Shown here piece by piece: positions 8,464-21,576 of a DNA stretch of 64,000 bases. Under the pieces are notes generated by a model. The model worked only from the letters and a program-made list of their open reading frames with translations. It ran no database searches and had not been told where the DNA came from. Both the position numbers and the translations under genes were made by a program. The DNA is from Aeromonas tecta (lineage in GTDB: Bacteria > Pseudomonadota > Gammaproteobacteria > Enterobacterales > Aeromonadaceae): contig NZ_CDCA01000008.1 of assembly GCF_000820185.1 (NCBI RefSeq), positions 593 to 64,592 of the forward strand, read 5' to 3'. How positions within the stretch are numbered: the first letter of the stretch is position 1; each line of letters opens with the position of its first letter.

Positions 8464-9069
8464 TCAGGCAAAGTCCCAGCAGCGAGTGGGGGTGATAATT
8501 TGCGGCAGTGGCACGTCCCACTGCTCCTTTGGCACCGCATCCACCTGCTGGCAGTCGTGGGCGATGCCCAGCGGCCTTGGGCCTAGCCTGTGCTCGTGCC
8601 AGTCGGCCAAGGTGCGATCGTAATAGCCACCGCCCATGCCGAGCCGGTTGCCTGCCGCATCGAAGGCCACCAGCGGGGTGCAGATGATGTCTAGCGCGCC
8701 GTGGGGGATGACCTGCTGCATGTCGAGTTCGGGCTCGGGGATGCCGAAGCGGTTGCGGGTCATGGGGCTGGTGGCGGTGTAGCGCTGAAACAGCAGCTGT
8801 CCTGGGGCGCCTGGGTGCAACACCGGCAGGTAGACCTCCTGTTGCCGGGCCCAGAGCCAGTGGATCGCGGGCAGGGGGTCGAGTTCGCCGTCATTGGTCA
8901 GATAGAGGGCGATGCGGCGGGCCGCCAGGATCCCGGCATGCTCTTTGAAACGTGCTACTAGCTGCTGGGCGGCTGCCTGCTGCTGGGCCTGACTCAGGTG
9001 CTTTCTGCGCAGGCGAATGAGCTGGCGCAGGGCTTGGCGTGGGTCGGGTTGCGCTGCGGTATCCGGCAT
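8464..9069 (-). CDS. ygfA: 5-formyltetrahydrofolate cyclo-ligase
   Basis: ATP-dependent enzyme that returns 5-formyl-THF to the folate pool as 5,10-methenyl-THF; 201 residues. Recognised by the N-terminal RLRRKHLS substrate region, the FDAAGNRLGMGGGYYDRTL glycine-rich ATP-binding loop near residue 137, and the C-terminal VPLPQIITP. It sits upstream of rpiA on the same strand, as in E. coli, but the 6S RNA and zapA normally found next to ygfA are not here; an antiporter gene lies there instead. Confidence 0.92.
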   Translation of the reverse strand: MPDTAAQPDPRQALRQLIRLRRKHLSQAQQQAAAQQLVARFKEHAGILAARRIALYLTNDGELDPLPAIHWLWARQQEVYLPVLHPGAPGQLLFQRYTATSPMTRNRFGIPEPELDMQQVIPHGALDIICTPLVAFDAAGNRLGMGGGYYDRTLADWHEHRLGPRPLGIAHDCQQVDAVPKEQWDVPLPQIITPTRCWDFA

Positions 9070-9179
9070 GGGGGCTCCTGATAGGGGTAAAGACTGGGGT
9101 TACCTTAACAAGGGCATGGTGGGATGGAAAGCGGGGGGAGGGTCAGCGATGCTGGCCGAGTCACAGGGACCCGGCCAAT

Positions 9180-9209
9180 GACGGGCGCTGCCTGGCGGCA
9201 GCGCCCGTT
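9180..9209. terminator. Strong hairpin downstream of the antiporter gene
   Basis: Twelve-base arms ACGGGCGCTGCC/GGCAGCGCCCGT with a four-base loop. There is no T run, but its position past both 3' ends of the antiporter reading frame suggests a role in ending or stabilising that mRNA. Confidence 0.55.
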
Positions 9210-9224
9210 ATCGATGCGTGGATA

Positions 9225-9329
9225 CTCAGGCGGCTTGGCGCTGCTCAGTGGTGCTTTGGGTCTGATGCTTGATAAAGACGGCGATCAGGGCGGCCAGGGC
9301 CAGTGCTCATCAGCGATAGAAGCTGATGC
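9225..9329 (-). pseudogene. Echo of the antiporter gene 3' end
   Basis: This stretch repeats, with about one change in ten bases, the last 104 bases of the antiporter gene that ends at 9330. It starts directly after the intact stop codon and has its own TGA at the matching point. Read on the minus strand it gives FIKHQTQSTTEQRQAA, against FIKHQTRGATEQRQAA in the intact gene. Most differences are silent or conservative. It has no start of its own and is a remnant, not a gene. Confidence 0.75.
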
Positions 9330-10676
9330 TCAGGCTGCTTGGCGCTGCTCGGTGGCGCCCCGGGTCTGATGCTTGATAAAGACGGCGACCAGGGCGGCCA
9401 GGGCCAGTGCCATGGGGTAGAAGCTCATGCTCACCACCGCCAGCGGCGACAGTGCAAAGATGGAGCCGAGCAGCAGCGCCTGGGCGCCCCAGGGGATGAG
9501 CCCCTGCACCACGCAGGAGAAGATATCCAGCATGGAGGCGGCGCGGCGCGGGGTGACCCCGTGTTGCTCCGCCAGGTCTCGCGCCACCTTGCTCGCCACT
9601 ATGATGGCGACGGTGTTGTTGGCGGTGCAGAGGTTGGTGAGGCTCACCACCCCGGCGATGCCGAGTTCGGCTGCCTTCTCGTTTTGCTCACCCTGGTGGG
9701 CACGGGTGAAACGAGCGATCAGGGCCGCGATGCGGGCGCTGATCCAGGCAAGCCCCCCCTGGCGCTCCATCAGGGCGCCGAGCCCGCCGATCAGCATGGA
9801 GAGCAAGAAGATCTCCTGCATGCTGGTGAAGCCCTGATAGATATCCTTGCTGAACTGGCCGAGGGGATAACCCCCGACAAGCCCCACGGCGCCGGCGGCC
9901 AGGATGCCGATTCCCAGCACCACGAACACGTTCATGCCCGCCAGTGCCAGCACCAGGATCAGCACATAAGGCATCACCTTGAGCAGGTCCGCACTGGCGG
10001 TGGAGGCGGGGGCGTCGCCGGTGGAGCCCAGCAGCAGATAGAGCAGGATCACCAGCACGGCGGCAGGGGCGGCAATCTTGACGTTCTCGCGAAACTTGTC
10101 CTTCATCTCGCAGCCCTGGCTGCGGGTCGCGGCGATGGTGGTGTCGGAGATGATGGAGAGGTTGTCACCAAACATGGCGCCGGAGAGGATGGTGCCCGCC
10201 ATCAGCACAGGGTTGATGCCGGTCACCTGGGCCACCCCGAGCGCCACCGGCGCGATGGCGCCTATGGTGCCCATGGAGGTACCCATGGCGGTAGCGATAA
10301 AGGCAGAGATGAGGAACAGACCCGGCAGCAGGAACCAGCCAGGGATGAGCGAGAGCCCCAATGCCACAGTGGCATCCACCCCGCCGGTGGCCTTGGCCAC
10401 GGTGGCGAAGGCGCCCGCCAGCAGATAGATGAGGCACATGGCCATGATGTTGCTGTCACCGACCCCCTTGAAGAAGGTCTCAAGATTCTGGTTGAAGCCT
10501 TCTTTGCCGAGCATCAGCGCCAGCATGACGGCGGGCAGAGCGGCGACGGGCGCGGGCAGCTGGTAGAAGGCGAATTCGACCCCCTGCAGGGTCAGCCAGG
10601 TGCCGGTACCGATGAAGAGAGCAAGAAAGACCAGCAGGGGCAGCAGGGCCTTGGCACTGGGTTGGGTCTGGATCAT
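9330..10676 (-). CDS. NhaC-family Na+/H+ antiporter
   Basis: Inner-membrane protein of 448 residues with about eleven to twelve predicted helices. It matches the NhaC/ion-transporter superfamily: MGTSMGTIGAIAPVALGVA, GAMFGDNLSIISDTTIAATRSQGCEM and TNLCTANNTVAIIV. The paired half-helix regions with conserved Asp and Asn are typical of the fold. Its likely role is sodium/proton exchange, but amino-acid/proton exchange of the MleN kind is not excluded. It is a single-gene unit divergent from dapB. Confidence 0.85.
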   Translation of the reverse strand: MIQTQPSAKALLPLLVFLALFIGTGTWLTLQGVEFAFYQLPAPVAALPAVMLALMLGKEGFNQNLETFFKGVGDSNIMAMCLIYLLAGAFATVAKATGGVDATVALGLSLIPGWFLLPGLFLISAFIATAMGTSMGTIGAIAPVALGVAQVTGINPVLMAGTILSGAMFGDNLSIISDTTIAATRSQGCEMKDKFRENVKIAAPAAVLVILLYLLLGSTGDAPASTASADLLKVMPYVLILVLALAGMNVFVVLGIGILAAGAVGLVGGYPLGQFSKDIYQGFTSMQEIFLLSMLIGGLGALMERQGGLAWISARIAALIARFTRAHQGEQNEKAAELGIAGVVSLTNLCTANNTVAIIVASKVARDLAEQHGVTPRRAASMLDIFSCVVQGLIPWGAQALLLGSIFALSPLAVVSMSFYPMALALAALVAVFIKHQTRGATEQRQAA

Positions 10677-11808
<1,132 letters not shown>

Positions 11809-11853
11809 GCCAGGTTCGGCGGCACTGTTGCATGACGCCACCTGCGTTGCCAG

Positions 11854-11876
11854 ACCCCGGTTCGCCGGGGTTTTTT
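11854..11876 (+). terminator. dapB terminator
   Basis: Stem ACCCCGG/CCGGGGT with a TTCG tetraloop, followed by six T residues. Confidence 0.92.
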
Positions 11877-12285
11877 GTATAAATGGCCATTTGGTTATTT
11901 TTTTTATACGAACAAGGCTAAATTCCATCTTTATCCAACCATCCCCAGCCCCGCATTGCGAAAATGTCATCAAAGGGTAACGAGACAAGGCTCTGATCCT
12001 GCTTGTCGTGCTATTTTTTTACATTTCACAAAAAGACTAAAAATTCAAAACAAGAAAAACGTTTTCCACCCTTTGCGATTATTGAAACGGCATTGAATTG
12101 GCGTTTTTATGATGATTTAAATGTATTATTTGTTTTTTAACTTGCTGTTTTTAATCTATTTTATCTCGATTGTTGTCACTTGAGTGGGAAGTTATGGCAA
12201 TCTTGCCTCCAGTTTTTTGTTTTCTTTTTCATCGAGGGGTTGCAAAGCAAGTTAGTGCATAGATAATGGGTAATGTTGCCTTTTT

Positions 12286-12303
12286 ATTGAATTTAGATGC
12301 ATT
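12286..12303 (+). promoter_or_regulatory. Candidate ARG box (ArgR operator) for carAB
   Basis: ATTGAATTTAGATGCATT matches the ArgR half-site pair TGAAT-N4-ATTCA with one mismatch. It lies about 18 bases upstream of the predicted -35 box. A second, weaker TGAAT is at about 12428, just before carA. Confidence 0.5.
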
Positions 12304-12320
12304 TAAAACGAGAAAAGACG

Positions 12321-12348
12321 TTGAAAAGCGATCATTTTTAAGTAGAAT
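12321..12348 (+). promoter_or_regulatory. Candidate sigma-70 promoter of carAB
   Basis: TTGAAA at 12321-12326 and TAGAAT at 12343-12348, spaced 16 bases apart. This would give a leader of roughly 105 bases before carA. Confidence 0.55.
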
Positions 12349-12458
12349 GCGCCCAATTTGCCAGAAATCTGCCGGGTTTTAGCCCTGTTTCAAACAGCGC
12401 AAGGCCCGCAACACCCAGGTAAATTGCTGAATTTAAAGCTAAATAACTGGAGGTTGTC

Positions 12459-13595
12459 TTGAATCACACTGCATTGCTAGTGCTGGAAGATGGAACTGTG
12501 TTTAAAGGCGTGTCGATAGGCGCCGAGGGATGTTCCGTTGGTGAAGTGGTTTTCAATACGTCGATGACGGGTTATCAGGAAATCCTTACCGATCCCTCTT
12601 ACTCCCGTCAGATAGTCACCCTCACTTACCCCCATATAGGCAACACCGGCACCAACAGCGAAGATGAAGAGTCCAGTCAAATCCACGCTCAGGGATTGAT
12701 CATCCGGGACCTTCCGATACTTGCCTCCAATTTCCGCAATCAGCAATCCCTCTCCGATTACCTCAAGTCTCACAACATCGTTGGCATCGCCGACATCGAC
12801 ACCCGCAAACTGACCCGCATCCTGCGCGAAAAAGGCGCCCTGGCTGGCTGCATCCTGGCCGGCAAGCAGATCGATGAAGCGCACGCTCTTGAACAGGCGC
12901 GCGCCTTCCCCGGTCTCAAGGGGATGGATCTCGCCAAGGAAGTGACCGTCAACGAAGCCTACAGCTGGACCGAAGGCAGCTGGCAGCTGGGCGAGGGGCA
13001 CATCACCCCGCCGGCCGATGCGCTCAAATATCACGTGGTGGCCTACGACTTTGGCGTCAAGCGCAACATCTTGCGCATGCTGGTGGACCGTGGCTGCCGC
13101 CTGACCGTGGTGCCGGCCAAGACCCCGGCCGCCGAGGTGCTGGCGATGAATCCCGATGGCATCTTCCTCTCCAACGGCCCGGGGGATCCCGCGCCCTGCG
13201 ACTACGCCATCGAAGCCATCAAGGCCTTCCTTAATACCAATACCCCGGTGTTCGGTATCTGCCTCGGTCACCAATTGCTGGGTCTGGCCTCCGGCGCCGA
13301 GACGGTGAAAATGAAATTCGGTCACCACGGCGCCAACCACCCGGTGAAGAGCCTCGACGACAACACCGTGATGATCACCGCCCAGAACCACGGTTTCGCG
13401 GTCGATGAGCACAATCTGCCGGATTGCCTGCGTGCCACCCACGTCTCCCTGTTCGACGGCTCCTTGCAAGGTATTCACCGCACCGATCGGCCGGCCTTCA
13501 GCTTCCAGGGTCACCCGGAAGCGAGCCCAGGCCCGCACGACTGTGCCGGTTTGTTCGACCACTTTATTGAATTGATCAAGCAGTATCGCGCTTAA
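12459..13595 (+). CDS. carA: Carbamoyl-phosphate synthase small subunit
   Basis: The 378-residue glutaminase subunit, which hydrolyses glutamine and channels ammonia to CarB for carbamoyl phosphate used in arginine and pyrimidine synthesis. The C-terminal class I amidotransferase domain has the nucleophile motif GICLGHQLL and the catalytic GHPEASPGP. The start is TTG at 12459, with GGAGG upstream; the E. coli gene also uses UUG. The stop is 16 bases before carB. Confidence 0.96.
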   Translation: MNHTALLVLEDGTVFKGVSIGAEGCSVGEVVFNTSMTGYQEILTDPSYSRQIVTLTYPHIGNTGTNSEDEESSQIHAQGLIIRDLPILASNFRNQQSLSDYLKSHNIVGIADIDTRKLTRILREKGALAGCILAGKQIDEAHALEQARAFPGLKGMDLAKEVTVNEAYSWTEGSWQLGEGHITPPADALKYHVVAYDFGVKRNILRMLVDRGCRLTVVPAKTPAAEVLAMNPDGIFLSNGPGDPAPCDYAIEAIKAFLNTNTPVFGICLGHQLLGLASGAETVKMKFGHHGANHPVKSLDDNTVMITAQNHGFAVDEHNLPDCLRATHVSLFDGSLQGIHRTDRPAFSFQGHPEASPGPHDCAGLFDHFIELIKQYRA

Positions 13596-13611
13596 GAGGA
13601 AAAGAGAAGCC

Positions 13612-16836
<3,225 letters not shown>

Positions 16837-16888
16837 GCGTACGCAAAAAGGAGCGGGAAACCATCCCGTCATCCTTGATGTGCACCCT

Positions 16889-16917
16889 AAAACCCCGCCA
16901 GCGATGGCGGGGTTTTT
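16889..16917 (+). terminator. carAB terminator
   Basis: Stem ACCCCGCCA/TGGCGGGGT, loop GCGA, then a T run. Confidence 0.92.
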
Positions 16918-17375
16918 GTTTTTAGGGGGCCGCGAGAATATCGTGAAATCGAAGGAGAGATGAAGACGGTATGTCGCCACTTATGGGTGAAACAAACCCT
17001 TTATGTAATAAAAAATGAATAATTATTGTTTTGCTTAAGTGTTGGATAGCAATCTTCGCAATCACTCACCCCGGCCGCCTCGCTATACTGGTTTCTCATC
17101 GCATAAGGTCGTCTGCACCAGCAACCGCGGGGTGCGAGAGGATCAGGGCCAGCTGCTTATCCGGCAGCGCAGGCCGGTCCCTCGGATCAAGAGGGACCAC
17201 AGGAAACCGGTTGTGGGGTTACCGCCCACGCAACCGTCAGGGCCAGCGTTACCGCGCCAACCCGCTCCCCCTCCTTGCCCCGTCTGTTTGCCTGCCAGTC
17301 GCCTCGCTGTCGCCATCCCATGGTTATGACCATGGCGGGGAGAGCCTCTAGGACATCTGCCAAGGGAATCTGAAT
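16918..17375 (+). promoter_or_regulatory. Promoter and long structured leader of the 2-isopropylmalate synthase gene
   Basis: A -10-like TATACT stands at 17084-17089 without a clear -35, implying a leader near 280 bases. The leader folds readily: GGTCCCTC/GAGGGACC near 17175-17197, GGTTGTGGG/CCCACGCAACC near 17208-17234, and CCATGGT/ACCATGG near 17318-17335 close to the ribosome site AAGGGA. There is no leucine-codon leader peptide and no hairpin followed by T residues, so classical attenuation is not supported. I match it to no riboswitch family. Confidence 0.45.
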
Positions 17376-19052
17376 ATGAGCTTCGATCATCGCAAATACC
17401 GCCCCGCTCCCGTGATCAACCTGGCGGACAGGCAATGGCCCAACCGGGTCATGACGCAGGCCCCGCTCTGGTGCGCCGTGGACCTGCGCGACGGCAATCA
17501 GGCGCTGGTCGAGCCCATGACGGTGGCCCAGAAGCTGCAGATGTGGGCACTGATGCTCCATGTCGGCTTCAAGCATATCGAGGTGGGGTTCCCGGCCGCC
17601 TCCCAGCCCGATTTTGACTTCGTGCGGGAGCTTATCGAGCGCCATCTCATTCCCGATGATGTCACCATCCAGGTGCTGGTGCAGGCGCGCGAAGATCTGA
17701 TTATCCGCACCTTCGAATCCCTCAAGGGGGCCAGGCGCGCCATCGTTCACGTCTACAACTCGGTCAACCCGACCCAGCGCAACTATGTGTTCAACTCAGG
17801 CCGCGAGGGGGTCAAGGCCATCGCCGTGCAGGGGGCGCGCTGGGTGCGGGAATATGCGGCAAAGAATCCTGGCACCGAGTGGAGTTTTCAATATTCCCCC
17901 GAGAGTTTCAGCAGCACCGAGGTGGAGTTCGCGGTGGAGGTGTGCGACGCCGTGATTGACGAGTGGCGCATCGCTGCTCGCCCGATGATCCTGAATCTCC
18001 CGGCCACGGTCGAGGTGAGCACCCCCAATGTGTTCGCGGATCAGGTGGAGTGGTTCTGCCGCCACTTGAAGGCGCGCCCCGAGGTGAGCATCTCCATCCA
18101 TACCCACAACGATCGGGGCTGCGGTGTGGCCGCCGCCGAGCTGGCGGTACTGGCGGGGGCGGATCGTATCGAGGGGACCTTGCTCGGCAACGGCGAGCGC
18201 ACCGGTAACATGGACATCGTCACCATGGCCATGAACCTCTACAGCCAGGGCATAGACCCCGAGCTGGACTTGTCTGACATGGATGCCATCGTCGCCACCG
18301 TGGGCGCCTGCACCCAGATTGCGCTGCACCCGCGCCACCCCTACGCCGGTGAGCTGGTCTACACCGCCTTCTCCGGCAGCCATCAAGATGCCATTCGCAA
18401 ATCTCTGGCGGCGCCCAAGCCCGATGCCTATTGGGACGTGGCTTACTTGCCCATCGATCCCGCCGATCTCGGTCGCAGTTACGAGGCGGTGATCCGCATC
18501 AACAGCCAGTCCGGCAAGGGGGGCGTTACCTATCTGCTGGAGCGCGATCTTGGCCTGCAACTGCCGCGCTGGCTGCAAATTGACTTCAGCCGCCGGGTGC
18601 AGGCCCAGGCCCAGGCCGAGGCGAGCAGCAGCGAGATCAATCCGGCGCAGATCCGCGCCCTGTTCGAGCGTCACTACCTCGAACCCGAGCACGGTTATCG
18701 CGTGGGTCGCTTCCAGCTCGGTCATGACAGTCAGGAGAGCCTGCAGCTCGAATTACAGACCCCGAACGGTGCACTGCAACTGCGAGGCGAGGGGGAGGGG
18801 GCCATCACGGCGCTGGTCAATGGCTGGGAGCGCCAGACCGGGATGCACATTGATGTGCTCGACTACTCCGAGCATGCCCTGAGCGCGGGCACTGAATCGC
18901 GCGCCGCCGCTTATGTGCTGCTGAGCGTCGATGGCCAGCGCATGTGTGGGGTCGCCATCGGTCGCGATGTGGTCAACGCCTCCTTGCAGGCGGTGATCAA
19001 TGGCGCCGCTCAGTTCAACCTTGACACCCAGTCTCGGCGCCAGCGCGCCTGA
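17376..19052 (+). CDS. leuA: 2-isopropylmalate synthase, long (LeuA2/yeast-type) form
   Basis: Condenses acetyl-CoA with 2-ketoisovalerate, the first step of leucine synthesis. At 558 residues it belongs to the long bacterial/yeast-type class found in Pseudomonas and actinobacteria, not the shorter E. coli-type LeuA. The HMGL-like TIM barrel has the metal-binding pattern VDLRDGNQAL and HTHNDRGCGVA, plus the GNGERTGN loop. A C-terminal LeuA allosteric domain follows. No leuBCD is nearby. Confidence 0.93.
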   Translation: MSFDHRKYRPAPVINLADRQWPNRVMTQAPLWCAVDLRDGNQALVEPMTVAQKLQMWALMLHVGFKHIEVGFPAASQPDFDFVRELIERHLIPDDVTIQVLVQAREDLIIRTFESLKGARRAIVHVYNSVNPTQRNYVFNSGREGVKAIAVQGARWVREYAAKNPGTEWSFQYSPESFSSTEVEFAVEVCDAVIDEWRIAARPMILNLPATVEVSTPNVFADQVEWFCRHLKARPEVSISIHTHNDRGCGVAAAELAVLAGADRIEGTLLGNGERTGNMDIVTMAMNLYSQGIDPELDLSDMDAIVATVGACTQIALHPRHPYAGELVYTAFSGSHQDAIRKSLAAPKPDAYWDVAYLPIDPADLGRSYEAVIRINSQSGKGGVTYLLERDLGLQLPRWLQIDFSRRVQAQAQAEASSSEINPAQIRALFERHYLEPEHGYRVGRFQLGHDSQESLQLELQTPNGALQLRGEGEGAITALVNGWERQTGMHIDVLDYSEHALSAGTESRAAAYVLLSVDGQRMCGVAIGRDVVNASLQAVINGAAQFNLDTQSRRQRA

Positions 19053-19286
19053 ATGATGCCTGGCGGCGATGATGCCCCAAGCCTGAGTCATCATTTGGCG
19101 TGAGTCCTTTTCTCGCCTCCTTCACACTTCCCCTCGCCACTATGGTGAGGGGATTGTTTTTTATGGAAAAATGGGTTCACAATGCGCAGGGCCCGCGACC
19201 TGGAATGGTGCAATGGCACGCCGGGGCGTTCGGCTGGCCAGGCGGCCGACCGCAGTCGTATCGGAATAGTTTCAGGAGCCAGCAAG

Positions 19287-20192
19287 ATGATAAAGACTCC
19301 CCTCAGATTATCCATACACCCAGCCCGATTCCCTTCACTCTCCCGTTGTCGTCGCATCGCCCTGGTAAGCCTCCCTTGCCTGTTGCTGCTGACGACCGGG
19401 CTGGATGTGTTCTCCTTCGAGCGACTGGCTCAGCATAACCTCTGCACTATCGGCGCCCTGGCAGAGGCCATCAATGTACTGACCCTGATGTTCATGTTCT
19501 GGGTCGTGCAGTGCGCCCAGATCTCGCGCAAGTCCTATCTGTGCCTCTCCGTAGGCCTTTACGTGTGGCTCATCTCTGGCGGCATAGACGTGATCGACGA
19601 GGCCTACTTCCAACCCTGGTGGCTCTCCACGGTGGAAGACAGCCTGCGCTCCCTTGGCATGCTGGCCACGGCCTGGGGGGTCTTGTTGATGGTGCAACAG
19701 ATGTACGACACCCAGGCCCGACTGGCGTCTCTGGCCATGTCGGATGAGCTGACCGGTCTCTCCAATCGGCGCTGGTTTCGCTCCGTGCTGGAGTCCCATG
19801 GTGGGGAAGGTACGCCGCTGCTGCTGCTGGATCTCGATTACTTCAAGCAGATCAACGATCGCTATGGTCACGGCATAGGTGACAACGTGTTGCGGGAGTT
19901 CAGCGAGCTGCTGTGTCAGCACTGCCCGCCGGACGGGGTGGTGGCGCGGCTCGGTGGAGAGGAGTTTGCCATCTGGCTGCCCGGCATGGGGCATGAGGCA
20001 GCCAAGGCGTTGGCGGAGCAGATAAGGCTCACCACGGAGCGGCTTGTTTCGGCGGATGGGGTACGCTTTACCGTCAGTATCGCGGTCGGCATCTGCCAAG
20101 CCGGGGAGGGTATCGATGCCCTGATCAAGCGCATCGATCTCGCCCTCTATCAGGCCAAGCACGGGGGACGAAATCGAGTGGAACTGGCGTGA
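19287..20192 (+). CDS. Membrane-anchored diguanylate cyclase (GGDEF)
   Basis: A 301-residue protein with an N-terminal hydrophobic half (about four to five membrane helices, residues ~20-140) and a C-terminal GGDEF domain. The active-site motif is GGEEF at 223-227, and the metal-binding DLDYFKQIND is present, so it should make cyclic di-GMP. The RxxD inhibitory site expected just upstream of GGEEF is absent. The ATG at 19287 has AGGAG eight bases upstream. It is the only clearly active c-di-GMP enzyme in the window, which also holds the c-di-GMP receptor LapD. Confidence 0.88.
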   Translation: MIKTPLRLSIHPARFPSLSRCRRIALVSLPCLLLLTTGLDVFSFERLAQHNLCTIGALAEAINVLTLMFMFWVVQCAQISRKSYLCLSVGLYVWLISGGIDVIDEAYFQPWWLSTVEDSLRSLGMLATAWGVLLMVQQMYDTQARLASLAMSDELTGLSNRRWFRSVLESHGGEGTPLLLLDLDYFKQINDRYGHGIGDNVLREFSELLCQHCPPDGVVARLGGEEFAIWLPGMGHEAAKALAEQIRLTTERLVSADGVRFTVSIAVGICQAGEGIDALIKRIDLALYQAKHGGRNRVELA

Positions 20193-20350
20193 CGGATGAG
20201 CCGCCAGGGTCTGTCGTCATGCCCTGGCCCTTGCGAATGGCGCCTTCAGATCTGCAGTCCAATTGACTACAATGGCACCCAGTTTGCGTTCGGGGCTTGC
20301 CAATCGGGATGAGTGGCGCCCAGCGCCTTATCTCTCTACCGGAAGCCTTC

Positions 20351-21517
20351 ATGACCTCTTCTGCCCGACACTCCTTTTTCCTGTGGCGCCTGCTTAGCTT
20401 GCCGCTGCTGGCAAGCCTGCTGCTGGCCGGTTGCGCCAGCGAACCCACAGCCCCGGCCGAGGATGCGGCCACCATTGCCAAGCAGCCCAAGGCCATGCAG
20501 CCGCGCAAACCTGCCGACATGAAGAGTCGCATTGTGCGCTTCCTGCCCCGTCAGGTGCCCGATAAACAGGGCTGGGCCAACGACGTGGTGACCGCGCTCA
20601 CGACGCAGGGCATCGCGGTGAGCGATCACAACGTCTGCAGCGTGCTGGCGGTGGCGGAGCAGGAGGCGACCTACCAGGCCGATCCTGTGGTGCCGGGGCT
20701 TGGCAAGATTGCCTGGAAGGAGATCAACCGACGGGCCGGCAAGCTGCTGATCCCCGAATTCGTGGTGCGCTCGGCGCTCAGCATCAAATCCCCCACCGGC
20801 AAGTCTTATGCCGATCGCATCGACAAGTTGCGCACCGAGCGGGAGATGAGCGAGATCTTCGAGGACATGATAAGCACAGTGCCCATGGGCAAGACCTTGT
20901 TTGGCAACCTCAACCCGGTCCACACCGGCGGCCCCATGCAGGTCAGCATCGCCTTCGCCGAGGCCAACGCCCGCGGCTATCCCTATTCGGTCAAGGAGTC
21001 CATCCGCCACGAGGTGTTCAGTCGCCGTGGTGGCATCTGGTTTGGCACCAAGCACATCTTCGGCTATCCCGCCGACTACCCGGATACCCTCTATCGCTTC
21101 GCCGACTTCAACGCCGGCTGGTATGCGAGCCGCAATGCCGCCTTCCAGGCCGCGGTGAGTCGAGTCAGTGGCAAGACGCTGGCGCTGGACGGGGATCTCA
21201 TCCGCTACGACTCCGACCAGCCTGGCAATACTGAGCTTGCGGTCTACAGCATCGCCAGCCGTCTCAGCATGAGCAAAAATGCTATTCGCCAGAGTCTGCG
21301 ACTGGGGGACAGCGAGGAGTTCGCCAAGACGGATCTCTATGGCCGGGTCTTCACCCTGGCGGAGCAGAAAGCGGGCAGCCGTCTGCCTCGTGCCATCCTG
21401 CCCGGCATCCAGCTCAAGAGCCCCAAGATCACCCGCAACCTCACCACCGCCTGGTTCGCCAAGCGGGTGGATGACAGGGAGCAAGCCTGCGTGCGCAAGA
21501 TGGCGACTATTCAATGA
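20351..21517 (+). CDS. DUF1615 family lipoprotein
   Basis: A 388-residue predicted lipoprotein. The signal peptide ends in the lipobox LLLAGC, giving a lipid-modified Cys near residue 29. The body has the DUF1615 pattern, including HTGGPMQVSIAFAE and RRGGIWFGTKHIFGY. The function is unknown; the glutamate-bearing AVAEQEATYQADP block hints at a lysozyme-like relation, which is inference only. The ATG at 20351 is chosen because the signal peptide starts there. It is a single-gene unit ended by a strong terminator. Confidence 0.82.
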   Translation: MTSSARHSFFLWRLLSLPLLASLLLAGCASEPTAPAEDAATIAKQPKAMQPRKPADMKSRIVRFLPRQVPDKQGWANDVVTALTTQGIAVSDHNVCSVLAVAEQEATYQADPVVPGLGKIAWKEINRRAGKLLIPEFVVRSALSIKSPTGKSYADRIDKLRTEREMSEIFEDMISTVPMGKTLFGNLNPVHTGGPMQVSIAFAEANARGYPYSVKESIRHEVFSRRGGIWFGTKHIFGYPADYPDTLYRFADFNAGWYASRNAAFQAAVSRVSGKTLALDGDLIRYDSDQPGNTELAVYSIASRLSMSKNAIRQSLRLGDSEEFAKTDLYGRVFTLAEQKAGSRLPRAILPGIQLKSPKITRNLTTAWFAKRVDDREQACVRKMATIQ

Positions 21518-21530
21518 CCCCATAGGATCA

Positions 21531-21562
21531 AAACAAAGGCGGCCAATGGCCGCCTTTGTTTT
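21531..21562. terminator. Terminator between the DUF1615 gene and the convergent gene
   Basis: Near-perfect inverted repeat AAACAAAGGCGGCCA/TGGCCGCCTTTGTTT followed by T residues. Confidence 0.88.
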
Positions 21563-21576
21563 TGATAGTTAATTGT

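Larger units (their letters stand above)
11877..12458 (+). promoter_or_regulatory. Long AT-rich control region upstream of carAB
   Basis: About 580 bases without a gene, much AT-richer than the flanking coding DNA. It includes a PurR-like core AAACGTTTTC at about 12053-12068 (11 of 16 consensus positions; weak), an ARG-box-like site and a promoter, each listed separately. In E. coli carAB is driven by tandem promoters under pyrimidine/purine and arginine control, and a region of this size fits that plan. Confidence 0.5.

Noticed and set aside
8266-9330. 6S RNA next to ygfA
   Set aside because: Expected from the E. coli gene order, but neither flank of ygfA shows the long 6S-type hairpin; the upstream side is filled by the antiporter 3'-end echo.
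17320-17373. Seventeen-codon frame ending just before the 2-isopropylmalate synthase gene, considered as a leader peptide
   Set aside because: No ribosome site, no leucine codons, and its start lies in a hairpin.
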